In this document: positions 15,782-24,279 of the stretch, piece by piece
Layout: the number at the start of each line of letters is the position of its first letter
How positions within the stretch are numbered: the first letter of the stretch is position 1
NCBI RefSeq assembly: GCF_027857615.1
Contig: NZ_JAQIFT010000043.1
Span: 62,001-126,000, forward strand
DNA length: 64,000 nucleotides
Direction: 5' to 3'
From: Holtiella tumoricola
GTDB taxonomy: Bacteria > Bacillota > Clostridia > Lachnospirales > Cellulosilyticaceae
The notes under the pieces: model-generated
The model's input: only the letters and a program-made list of their open reading frames with translations
Databases searched by the model: none
What the model was told of the DNA's origin: nothing
Translations under genes and position numbers: made by a program

Positions 15782-16888
15782 ATGATGAGATATGGAGTTG
15801 TAGGAGTAGGATATTTTGGGGCAGAGTTATGCCGCATTATGAATATGCAGGAAGATGCCAAGGTTACAGCAGTATATGACCCTTATCATGGCGCTGAAGT
15901 TGCTGAGGAAATAGATTGTGATGCATGTAGTTCTTTAGATGAGTTAGTTACAAGAGAAGATGTAGATGCTGTAATCGTTGCGACACCAAACTACTTACAT
16001 AAAGAACCTGTTATTAAGGCAGCACAACATGGCAAGCATGTTTTCTGTGAAAAACCAATTGCTTTAAGTTATAAAGATTGTGATGAAATGGTAAAGGCCT
16101 GTAAGGAGAATAATGTAATATTCATGGCAGGGCATGTTATGAACTTCTTCAATGGGGTAAGACATGCGAAAAAGATGATTAATGAAGGTGTGATTGGAGA
16201 CATACTTTATTGCCATTCTGCAAGAAACGGTTGGGAAGATATACAAGAATCTGTCTCATGGAAAAAAATTCGTTCAAAATCAGGTGGACACTTATACCAT
16301 CATATACATGAGTTAGACTGTGTACAGTTTATTATGGGTAGTATGCCAGATGAAGTTTATATGAATGCAGGCAATGTAGCGCATAGCGGAGAGAACTTTG
16401 GAGATGAAGATGATATGATCTTTATCAATATGAAATTTGCAGGCAATAAATTTGCTGTACTTGAATGGGGCTCAGCATTCCACTGGGCAGAGCACTATGT
16501 ATTGATACAAGGCACAAAAGGGGCTATTAAGCTAGATATGTTTGAAGCTGGTGGTACTTTAAGGCTTAATGGAGAAGATACACATTTCTTACTACATGAA
16601 ACACAAGAAGAAGATGATGATCGTACACGCATTTACAAAGGTACAGAGCTAGATGGGGCAATCCAATATGGTAAACCAGGCAAAATTCCTCCAATGTGGC
16701 TACATTCTATTATGTTTAATGAGATGAAGTATTTTAATAACATTATGCATGGTATGGAGGCAGATGAAGAATTTAGACCACTCTTAACAGGTGATGCAGC
16801 AAGAGCGGCTATTGCAACAGCGGACGCATGTACTTTATCTGCAAAAGAATGTCGTAGTGTTAAATTAAGCGAAATCTTAGATAAATAG
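15782..16888 (+). CDS. Gfo/Idh/MocA family oxidoreductase
   Basis: NAD(P)-binding Rossmann start MMRYGVVGVGYFGAE, then VDAVIVATPNYLHKEPV and the family signature FCEKPIALSYKDCDEM. The C-terminal substrate domain contains HHIHELDCVQFIMG, where the His and Asp are likely catalytic. Such enzymes oxidise or reduce sugars, inositols or aminosugars. The ATG at 15782 is preferred to the in-frame ATG at 15764 because AAAGGTGAGG at 15767-15775 lies in the right place. It is co-transcribed with transporter and sialidase genes, so an imported sugar is the likely substrate. Confidence 0.9.
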   Translation: MMRYGVVGVGYFGAELCRIMNMQEDAKVTAVYDPYHGAEVAEEIDCDACSSLDELVTREDVDAVIVATPNYLHKEPVIKAAQHGKHVFCEKPIALSYKDCDEMVKACKENNVIFMAGHVMNFFNGVRHAKKMINEGVIGDILYCHSARNGWEDIQESVSWKKIRSKSGGHLYHHIHELDCVQFIMGSMPDEVYMNAGNVAHSGENFGDEDDMIFINMKFAGNKFAVLEWGSAFHWAEHYVLIQGTKGAIKLDMFEAGGTLRLNGEDTHFLLHETQEEDDDRTRIYKGTELDGAIQYGKPGKIPPMWLHSIMFNEMKYFNNIMHGMEADEEFRPLLTGDAARAAIATADACTLSAKECRSVKLSEILDK

Positions 16889-16907
16889 TATGAAAAGGGG
16901 GGATATA

Positions 16908-19712
16908 ATGAGGAAAAATCAATTGAAAAAATTTAGTTATGTGATAATAGGTTCACTTCTTGCCTCGACAGGAAGTACTGTTTTAGGAGAACCATTAGAG
17001 GGAACTATTCCATATCCCAAACAAATTGTGCAAGGAGAGTATGGTACTGAAATAACTACACCTCCAGCATATATTGTAGATTTAGAAAATATGAATAACC
17101 AAGTACCTAGTAGCCCTATAATAGATAAAAGTAATATTTCTATAGTAGCTGGTCAAGTATATGATCTTGGTAATGAAAGTGCAGTAAATGAGGTTTATAG
17201 TGCAACAGAAGGTTCAATCTTTATTGAATATAAGTCTACTGGTACAGGAGCATATCAATCCCTAATGAGTGTTTCAAACACAAGTACGGGTAATCAAGAT
17301 AGGCACTTCCATCTCTATGTAACACCTAGTGGCACATTAGGTATGGAACTTCGTAATACAGATGCTCTATTTAAGTATACTATGTCAGCTCCTAATACAG
17401 TATCTGCCTTAAAGACAAATAAAATTGCCTTTAAGGCAGATGCAACCACTAAAGAATACAAGTTATTTGCTAATGGAAGTTTAGTTGTAACACTTTCTAA
17501 AGCTGATTTCAAGTACTTTGCAGACATTATGGGGGCTAATAATATTTCTTTAGGTGGAACAGTAAGGCAAGGTAGTGTAGCCTATCCTTTTGAAGGAACA
17601 ATTACACAAGCTAAACTTTATAATGGGGTGCTGTCGGACCAAGAACTTCTTGAGATGACGACTCCTGAAGTTAAGCCACCGGTGCAGGGGCTACTTTTAG
17701 AAAAAAGTAATGTTGAGATCACACCGGGAACGGGATATGATCTAACCAATGAAGTAAATGCTGAAGAAGTACAAACGATGAGTGAAGGCACAATTATTGC
17801 ATCTTTTACGTCGACATCAAATGCAAATATCCAATCTATTTTTAGTATAGGAAATAGTACATCAGGAAATAGAGATAGGCATTTCCACATTTATGCAACC
17901 AATACTGGAGCAATAGGTATGGAATTACGTAATACAGATGGTACATTCAAGCATATTTTAAGTCGTCCAGCAGTATTACAAGGTAAATATAAAGATGCTT
18001 ATGCAACCAACACTATTGCATTGAAGGCAGATGCAATAAATAAAGAGTATAAATTATTTGCCAATGGTGATTTGATAGGGACACTTAAGGTGGATAATTT
18101 CAAGTTTATTAATGATATTACAGGTGTTAATAATGTTACATTAGGTGGAACAATAAGAGAAAATACTATAGCTTATCCTTTTGGTGGGACGATTAATAAT
18201 ATTAAGGTATATAATATGCTATTAAGTGATGAAGAGCTTCTGCAAGCAACTTCAGATACAAGTTATGGAACCAAAATTTTCTATGCAGGAGATGGAACCA
18301 ATTCAAATTATTATCGCATACCAACATTATTAACATTAAAAAGTGGGACTGTTGTATCAAGTATTGATGCGAGATACGGAGGAACGCATGATGCAAAGAG
18401 TAATATTGATATTGCTTTTGCTAAAAGCTTAGATGGTGGGGTAACTTGGTCAGCACCTACGCTACCAATGGTATTTGATGACTATGCATCAAAGGCTGTA
18501 GAATGGCCTAGAGATTCTGTGGGCAAAAATGTACAAATCGTAGGAAGTGCAGCTTTTATAGACTCAGTACTTTTACAAGACCGAATAAATGGGAGACTCT
18601 TCTTGTTTGCGGATGCATTCCCAGCAGGGCAAGGATTTAATACAGCTGCGGCAGGAACAGGTTTTAAAGTAATTAATGGAAAGAAATATGTTAAGTTACG
18701 TTGGCATGGAGATACATCCAGTACGTATAATTACTCAATAAGAGAAAATGGTGTAATTTATAACGATATTCAAAATACACCAACGGATTATTCTGTAGAT
18801 GGTGAATATAGGTTAAAATTAAATGGAGAATATTTGACTCAAAAGCAATATCAAGTGCGTTTTGAAGGAACAACTTTAAGAGAGGAAAAGAATAATACAG
18901 ATGTTAGAATGTCTGTATTCTATAAAGATTCACATTTTCAAATGATGCCTACCAATTATCTTGTTATGAAATATAGTGATAATGAGGGTGAAACTTGGTC
19001 AGATATGAAGATCATGGGAGAATTTAAAGATATTAATTCGCGTATGATATTATTTGGACCAGGAGTGGGGACACAAATACAAAATGGTCCTTATGCAGGA
19101 CGTCTGTTAATTTCTGCATATAATAGTAAGTCAGGAGAATTTGGTTATTTATATAGTGATGATCATGGTGATAACTGGGGATTCATACCAACGGATATTG
19201 GGGATAGAGGCAGTTTTGCTGAAGCACAAATAGTTGAAATGCCAGATGGCAGTTTAAAAACTTATATGCGAACCAATATTGGAAAAATAGGGTATATATC
19301 AAGTGATGATGGTGGTATGACCTGGAGTCCTATGGCATATATAGAAGGTATTACTGTTGCTTCCTATGGAACTCAAATTTCTGCTATTAATTATTCTAAA
19401 CCTATTAATGGAAAGAAAGCTATTTTGCTATCAGCACCAACTGGAAGTAGCGGAAGAAGAGGAGGAAAAATTTTAGTAGGAATGATTGAAGATACTGGTA
19501 TAGCTGGACGTGAGAGATATACGATTAATTGGGCACATAGTTATGAAGTTGACTTACCGACTTATGGTTTTTCTTATTCATGTATGACGGAGTTACCGAA
19601 TGGAGAAGTAGGTATCTTATATGAAAAATATGATTCATGGTCAAGAGATGAGTTACATCTTAAAAATATTATGAGATACGAAAGATATACGATAGATGAA
19701 TTAATAAAATAA
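16908..19712 (+). CDS. Secreted exo-alpha-sialidase (GH33) with duplicated N-terminal lectin-like domain
   Basis: About 934 residues. A signal peptide (KKFSYVIIGSLLASTGSTVLG) is followed by two copies of a sialidase N-terminal, concanavalin-like domain (about residues 72-250 and 262-446; both contain DRHFH, GMELRNTD and KADA...KEYKLFANG). The catalytic beta-propeller starts near 455 with YYRIP, the Arg of the sialate-binding triad. Asp boxes follow: SLDGGVTW, SDNEGETW, SDDHGDNW and SSDDGGMTW. It removes terminal sialic acids from glycans outside the cell. No anchor is seen, so it is probably released. The ATG at 16908 is chosen because AAAAGGGGGGAT precedes it; 16890 lacks a site. It is the last gene of the operon. 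Confidence 0.92.
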   Translation: MRKNQLKKFSYVIIGSLLASTGSTVLGEPLEGTIPYPKQIVQGEYGTEITTPPAYIVDLENMNNQVPSSPIIDKSNISIVAGQVYDLGNESAVNEVYSATEGSIFIEYKSTGTGAYQSLMSVSNTSTGNQDRHFHLYVTPSGTLGMELRNTDALFKYTMSAPNTVSALKTNKIAFKADATTKEYKLFANGSLVVTLSKADFKYFADIMGANNISLGGTVRQGSVAYPFEGTITQAKLYNGVLSDQELLEMTTPEVKPPVQGLLLEKSNVEITPGTGYDLTNEVNAEEVQTMSEGTIIASFTSTSNANIQSIFSIGNSTSGNRDRHFHIYATNTGAIGMELRNTDGTFKHILSRPAVLQGKYKDAYATNTIALKADAINKEYKLFANGDLIGTLKVDNFKFINDITGVNNVTLGGTIRENTIAYPFGGTINNIKVYNMLLSDEELLQATSDTSYGTKIFYAGDGTNSNYYRIPTLLTLKSGTVVSSIDARYGGTHDAKSNIDIAFAKSLDGGVTWSAPTLPMVFDDYASKAVEWPRDSVGKNVQIVGSAAFIDSVLLQDRINGRLFLFADAFPAGQGFNTAAAGTGFKVINGKKYVKLRWHGDTSSTYNYSIRENGVIYNDIQNTPTDYSVDGEYRLKLNGEYLTQKQYQVRFEGTTLREEKNNTDVRMSVFYKDSHFQMMPTNYLVMKYSDNEGETWSDMKIMGEFKDINSRMILFGPGVGTQIQNGPYAGRLLISAYNSKSGEFGYLYSDDHGDNWGFIPTDIGDRGSFAEAQIVEMPDGSLKTYMRTNIGKIGYISSDDGGMTWSPMAYIEGITVASYGTQISAINYSKPINGKKAILLSAPTGSSGRRGGKILVGMIEDTGIAGRERYTINWAHSYEVDLPTYGFSYSCMTELPNGEVGILYEKYDSWSRDELHLKNIMRYERYTIDELIK

Positions 19713-19757
19713 TAGAAAAACAAAAAGAGGCCTGTTATTACGCTTGCTCACTTCTGT

Positions 19758-19803
19758 AAAAAAATCTCGTAACACTCGGATAATGAGTGTTACGAGATTT
19801 TTT
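19758..19803. terminator. Terminator after the sialidase operon
   Basis: AAAAAATCTCGTAACACTC pairs perfectly with GAGTGTTACGAGATTTTTT around a 7-nt loop. It belongs to the same hairpin type as the ssrA terminator. Confidence 0.9.
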
Positions 19804-19906
19804 ATTTGGTATTTCTAGTTGTATACGATTAAAGATACCACACTTGATGTTGCAATCAATAAATATTAAAATGAAATAATAATTAATAGAGAGAGTGAAA
19901 CTACAA

Positions 19907-21070
19907 ATGAAGATAAGAGTACCAAGTTATTTTAAGGATTTTAAATGTATAGCATCCGCGTGTGAAGATACTTGTTGTGCAGGATGGGGAATTGTCATTG
20001 ATGAGGAAACTTATAATACTTATCAAAATATAGAGAGTGGTTTTGGAGAAAAGGTAAGAAGTAAGATTGTAGAAGAAGATGGAGAAAATGTTTTTGTATT
20101 AAACGGTGAGAACTGTCCATTTTTAAATGAAAATAATCTTTGTGAAATATACAAGGAGCTTGGAGAGAAAAGTCTTTGTTATACATGTAGACAGTACCCA
20201 AGATACATGGAAGAGTTTTTTGACTTAAGAGAAATGGGGATATCTTTATCTTGCCCAGAGGCTGCAAGAATTATATTAGGAAATAATAAAGCAACAGAAT
20301 TTGAATTAAGTGAAGATGATGAAGTAGGAGATGCGGATGATTGTATAGATGAAAAGGCACTTGAAGACTTTTTCCTTTGTAGAAACATTATCATTAATAT
20401 TTTAGAAATGCCTCATATAGCTTTAGGAGCTAAGGCAGCAATCGTACTTAAATTTGTTGAAGAAATACAAGAGACAATAGATTTTGATGAGATGGATGAT
20501 ATAAAAGCTATTAGAGAAAAGTATAGTAAAAGTAGTTTTATAGAAGAGATGATAAATGATTTATATAAATATAAAGGAAATGAAGTCATTAAATATAACC
20601 ATGTCTATGAGTATTTTAAAACATACAGAGATTTGGAACATATAAACGCTAATGATCCGTTAGGGTTAAATAATGGATTTGAAAAATTTTGGCAAAGTGA
20701 AGAGAATAGAGCATTTTATATCGATAAACATAAGGCATTTGATCATTATTATAAAGATAGCATGTATAAGTTTAAAAATATATTAGTGTATTTTATATTT
20801 AGATACTTTATGAAGTCTATTTTTGATTATGATGTATCTGCAAAAATAAAGATAGCTATCATGAGTATGATTATGATCAAGGAGCTTGCAGTAGTAAGGT
20901 TTATAGAAAATGGACAATTTACAGAGGTAGATATGGTGGATATAAGTCATATGTATTCTAAGGATGTTGAGCATTTAGAACAGAATATAGAAGCATTACA
21001 GGAAATTTTTGAAACAGAGGAAGTTTATGAAGTTGATAAAATCATCATGACTTTAATGAATACATTTTAA
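19907..21070 (+). CDS. FliB-like flagellin lysine-N-methylase family protein (Cys-cluster protein)
   Basis: About 387 residues. The N-terminal third has the Cys-rich signature of the FliB/YkgJ group: KCIASACEDTCCAGW, GENCPFLNENNLCEIYKELG, LCYTCRQYPR and LSCPEAARIIL, probably binding an Fe-S cluster or zinc. The C-terminal part is helical without a known motif. FliB methylates lysines of flagellin in Salmonella. Homologues are common in Clostridia, often away from flagellar genes as here, and their substrate is unproven. The ATG at 19907 is preferred to the GTG at 19895, which lies within the presumed ribosome site (AGAGAGAGTG). Confidence 0.8.
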   Translation: MKIRVPSYFKDFKCIASACEDTCCAGWGIVIDEETYNTYQNIESGFGEKVRSKIVEEDGENVFVLNGENCPFLNENNLCEIYKELGEKSLCYTCRQYPRYMEEFFDLREMGISLSCPEAARIILGNNKATEFELSEDDEVGDADDCIDEKALEDFFLCRNIIINILEMPHIALGAKAAIVLKFVEEIQETIDFDEMDDIKAIREKYSKSSFIEEMINDLYKYKGNEVIKYNHVYEYFKTYRDLEHINANDPLGLNNGFEKFWQSEENRAFYIDKHKAFDHYYKDSMYKFKNILVYFIFRYFMKSIFDYDVSAKIKIAIMSMIMIKELAVVRFIENGQFTEVDMVDISHMYSKDVEHLEQNIEALQEIFETEEVYEVDKIIMTLMNTF

Positions 21071-21072
21071 GC

Positions 21073-21107
21073 TATGATGATAGGAGTGAAATGAAGAATA
21101 GAAGATA
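21073..21107 (+). pseudogene. Remnant of the 3' end of an SDR gene
   Basis: The roughly 35 bases before and including TAA at 21105-21107 match, with few changes, the last codons of the SDR gene at 44899-45696 (ending MKNRR stop). The similarity runs on through the shared terminator. Only this 3' scrap remains, pointing to an old duplication and deletion or to recombination at the repeated terminator. Confidence 0.5.
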
Positions 21108-21118
21108 ATATAAAATTT

Positions 21119-21157
21119 AAAAGTGCACAAATTAAAATTAAATATTTGTGCACTTTT
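21119..21157. terminator. Terminator downstream of the FliB-like gene
   Basis: AAAAGTGCACAAAT pairs with ATTTGTGCACTTTT. It is nearly identical to the hairpin at 45707-45745. Confidence 0.85.
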
Positions 21158-21280
21158 CTTTGGTTTTAGCTTTTTATGTAAAATCTAGAAATTCACTTTC
21201 TTGATTTCGAAGAAGACTTTTAAAAAGTACAAGCTTTTTATTGGATAAAATGCAAGAATTTTATTTAGATATTTTGTCAA

Positions 21281-21309
21281 TTGTAACAAGGTTTAGAAAG
21301 GCGTATAGT
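21281..21309 (+). promoter_or_regulatory. Promoter of the candidate structured RNA
   Basis: TTGTAA (21281-21286) and TATAGT (21304-21309) are 17 bp apart. Transcription would start near 21316. No ORF with a ribosome site follows for more than 500 nt. Confidence 0.5.
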
Positions 21310-21315
21310 TAAAGT

Positions 21316-21825
21316 ATCAAAAGACATATAACATTTAAAGTTTCGGTTACTCAATATAAAAGTATAGTGACACTGCCATTCTAGATAACCAGTGTTCTAT
21401 ACCACTAATAAGGAAGTTGTCATTTTGCCCCCCCTCCCAAAAGCAAGCAACTTTCTGATTAGGAATCATCACTTTGGAGGTGACACCAAAGTGTATTGAT
21501 CAATATGTTTGATAGGATTCACACTTATAATGGAGTCAACTATTTATAGGATGTAAGAAGTTTTAAGGGAACGGATAGTACGTCTTAGGTGTTACAAGTG
21601 GCCAGACGAATAATGGTGCAAAGTCACTGCGACCTCTTCACCGGCAGGGTTACCAGGCGCTTTCGTAAGGACGAGAACCGGCTAGAAAGGGACAAATGAA
21701 CCTATTACACACAAGCATAGTTGATGAAGTTTCACTAAGAATCCTGTAACAAGATGTCACCAATAAAGCCAACTTAAGTTTGCCTACGATTTTGGAGGGG
21801 AGGCAACTTAGGTTGGCTTTGTTTG
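21316..21825 (+). ncRNA. Candidate large structured non-coding RNA (~510 nt), class not recognised
   Basis: The stretch lacks a supported ORF but has a promoter, a terminator and many paired segments. These include GTATAG-n-CACTG (21362-21375) with CAGTG-n-CTATAC (21390-21402), AAGTTG with CAACTT around 21414-21452, CACTTTGG/CCAAAGTG (21470-21493), and short stems in the GC-richer core 21585-21690. The loop GGTGACA (21479-21485) is complementary to TGTCACC (21755-21761), a likely pseudoknot. The C tract near 21427-21442 is complementary to the terminator loop. Size and ornateness recall raiA, OLE or ROOL-type RNAs, but I could not match it to any. It is not tmRNA, RNase P, SRP RNA or a group II intron end by the motifs I know. 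Confidence 0.6.
21765..21822 (+). terminator. Terminator of the structured RNA
   Basis: A stem of about 20 bp (AAAGCCAACTTAAGTTTGCC with GGCAACTTAGGTTGGCTTT, few mismatches) has a purine-rich loop TTTTGGAGGGG. The last part of the stem supplies the T run. Confidence 0.75.
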
Positions 21826-21890
21826 TATTTATGGTATTTTACTATTTTTACTATTATTATAGAATAGTAAAAATATGTTTAGGAGCAAAG

Positions 21891-22193
21891 ATGATGAAAG
21901 AAAAACCCAAAGTTCCAATAAACTGTTTGTTTCAGGGGTGTTATAATTCTGAGTTAGAAGCAGAAATCAGTAAATGCAAAGATAAATGTTACAGGTATAA
22001 TCAGCTGAATACTAACGATTGGGAAGCGCAGCAAAAACTGCTCAGTGAGCTATTAGGAAGCATGGGAGAAAATGTAATGCAAACGCTTCTAGAATTTTTC
22101 CAAAAGGTTCCTCAAGTACGTAAAAAAGTTAAAGAATTTGTTAAAAGTTCTAGATGTATATGTTTTTGTCTTCTAGTTGATTGGACATACTAG
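21891..22193 (+). pseudogene. Truncated sugar O-acetyltransferase (maltose acetyltransferase N-terminal domain only)
   Basis: The frame from ATG 21891 (AGGAG at 21881-21885) encodes CYNSELEAEISKCKDKCYRYN, then KLLSELLGSMGENV. This matches the N-terminal domain of LacA/Maa acetyltransferases (normally about 185-210 residues). The expected left-handed beta-helix that should follow is absent: after about residue 58 the sequence becomes an unrelated Lys-rich helix and a Cys-rich end, stopping at 100 residues. A 3' deletion or fusion is inferred. The following gap to 22466 holds nothing I can name. Confidence 0.6.
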
Positions 22194-22466
22194 GCTTAGG
22201 AATGATAGTATGTTTAATGAATGTAATAAAGTATAGGAAGAAAACATTTATTTAATAAGTAAGAAAAATAAGGGTGCTGTATAGTGTGTTGTGAGCCGGG
22301 TTGAATGTATTTAAAAAGATGCTCATAAAAAAGATATTTAGAGTGAAAAAGTAAATAAAATAGAATAAAGTAAATTAATCTAAATTGTTATGTGAAAATA
22401 AATGCATTATACTCAGATTAGAAATGGATATTTTGTATAAAAAATTATCTAAAATGGAGGCGTTTT

Positions 22467-24158
22467 ATGAAAAAATCACTAAGTATAATGCTTGCAGGAA
22501 CGATGCTGATGGCAATGTTCACAGGATGCTCAAGTAAAAAACCTGATAATGTAACTAATACTACTGAAAGTATTGCCAAAGGTGAAGAAACAGGAGAAGT
22601 ACAAAATATTGATATTTGGCAAAAATATGACCCACCTATAGAGGTGTCTGTAGTAGCATCCTATAATGTGCCAGAAGATGGGATTGTACCTAAAGATACC
22701 ACACCAGAGAATCAAAAGTGGGTAGAAATCATGGAAAAATATTTAGGCATTAAGCTTAAATATGACTGGGTAGTACCTGCAAGTCAAGGCGCACAGAAGA
22801 TGGATGTTACAATTGCTTCAGGAAAAATCCCAAATATTCTTCAAGTAGATGAAGGGCAATTTGAACTTCTTAAGCAATCTGATATGATTGGGGATTTAAC
22901 AGGAGCTTATGATTACTTAATGGAACCGATTAAGAAGAACTTAGAAGCAGACCCAACACTACTTAAGAAATGTACCAATGAAAAGGGTGAATTAGTAGCT
23001 ATTCCAAGAAATTTAGATAATTTCCAACAAACACAGTTAATTTACATACGTGAAGATTGGTTAGAAGCATTGGGCTTACAAGTTCCAACAAGTATGGATG
23101 AATTATTCGAAGTAGCAAAAGCTTTCAGTGAACAAGATCCAGATAAAAATGGTAAAGATGATACTATTGGTATTGCATTATACAAAGAACTTTATGCTGG
23201 ATTTGGTGGTGCAGCGGGCCTAATGAATGGTTATAATGCTTATCCAAAGATGTGGACCAAAGATGAAAGTGGTAAACTCGTGTGTGGTGATGTGCAACCA
23301 GAGATGAGAGACGCACTAGAGATGTTACAAAAGATGTATAAAGAGGGAATCTTAGATCCAGAGTATGTGGCAATGGATAGTAATAAGATGACAGAAGCAG
23401 TTGTTGGAGGAAAAGCAGGTATTGTACTTGGTGAATGGTGGGTACCAGCTTGGCCACTTAACCTTTCTATTGATAATAATCCAGATGCACGTTGGAAAGC
23501 TATTAATTTAGTAAGTGCAGAAGGTGGAATTGCAAATACAGGACTCAACCAAGCATTCATAGGTTCATATCATGTTATTAGTAAAGATATGAAGAACCCT
23601 GAAGCATTAGCAAAGATGATTAATATTTATTATGATACGCTAAGTACAGTTGTAAGTGAAAGAGAAGAAGAGTATGACCGTGAATTATGGAAACCAGAAA
23701 ATGGTTATGTATACAACTGGTGCCCAGTAAGAATGGATGATACATTTGAGAACTCACGTCAGTACAAAGAACTCAATGAAGCACTTAAAAAAGATGATAT
23801 TACATTACTTAAACCACAAAAATTTAAAGATCTTTTTGAGGCTGCAAAACGTTTAGAGACAGAATTAAATGGTACAGACTGGGGACTATATTATAGCCGT
23901 ATTGCAGAAGATGGTGGTTTTGGATTAACAGAAAAAGTGCGTAATGAAAAACTATACACTATGAATGAGTTCTATGGTTCATACACACCAACGATGATCA
24001 CTTCACAAGGTATCTTAGATACACTTCGTGATGAGGTTTATCATCGCATTATCACAGGTGCACCTATCGAAGAGTTTGATAAATTTGTAAATGATTGGCA
24101 TAAGATGGGTGGGGATCAGATTACAAACGAAGTTAATGATTGGTATGCAAAACAATAA
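22467..24158 (+). CDS. ABC transporter substrate-binding lipoprotein (LplA-type)
   Basis: A 563-residue lipoprotein with lipobox FTGC (Cys 21). The size and motifs (PEDGIVPKDTTPENQKWVEIME, IPNILQVDEGQFELLKQSD, TSMDELFEVAKAFSEQDPDKNG) are those of the large family-1 binding proteins used with YtcP/LplB permeases for complex oligosaccharides. TGGAGG precedes the ATG. Its own terminator follows, and the sensor kinase, regulator and two matching permeases lie downstream. Confidence 0.92.
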   Translation: MKKSLSIMLAGTMLMAMFTGCSSKKPDNVTNTTESIAKGEETGEVQNIDIWQKYDPPIEVSVVASYNVPEDGIVPKDTTPENQKWVEIMEKYLGIKLKYDWVVPASQGAQKMDVTIASGKIPNILQVDEGQFELLKQSDMIGDLTGAYDYLMEPIKKNLEADPTLLKKCTNEKGELVAIPRNLDNFQQTQLIYIREDWLEALGLQVPTSMDELFEVAKAFSEQDPDKNGKDDTIGIALYKELYAGFGGAAGLMNGYNAYPKMWTKDESGKLVCGDVQPEMRDALEMLQKMYKEGILDPEYVAMDSNKMTEAVVGGKAGIVLGEWWVPAWPLNLSIDNNPDARWKAINLVSAEGGIANTGLNQAFIGSYHVISKDMKNPEALAKMINIYYDTLSTVVSEREEEYDRELWKPENGYVYNWCPVRMDDTFENSRQYKELNEALKKDDITLLKPQKFKDLFEAAKRLETELNGTDWGLYYSRIAEDGGFGLTEKVRNEKLYTMNEFYGSYTPTMITSQGILDTLRDEVYHRIITGAPIEEFDKFVNDWHKMGGDQITNEVNDWYAKQ

Positions 24159-24160
24159 TA

Positions 24161-24204
24161 AAGAAAAAAGATAGACAGTAGCGATACGCTTCTGTCTTCT
24201 TTTC
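24161..24204. terminator. Terminator after the LplA-type binding protein
   Basis: AGACAG-T-AGCG-ATA-CGCT-T-CTGTCT (24173-24197) is flanked by an A-rich and a T-rich arm that can extend the stem. Confidence 0.75.
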
Positions 24205-24279
24205 ATATCTATATTTAGAATGTTATACTAGTAAATAGATAGTGGGACAGGATGTATGACGGGATAATGGGGTGATTAT

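Noticed and set aside
21585..21690. RNase P, SRP RNA or group II intron domain V
   Set aside because: The conserved cores I know (GAGGAAAGTCC, GGAAGCAGC, the AGC/GTAT domain V hairpin) are absent.
21780..21890. ORF start at 21780 for the acetyltransferase fragment
   Set aside because: It runs through the terminator hairpin and lacks a ribosome site; homology begins after ATG 21891.
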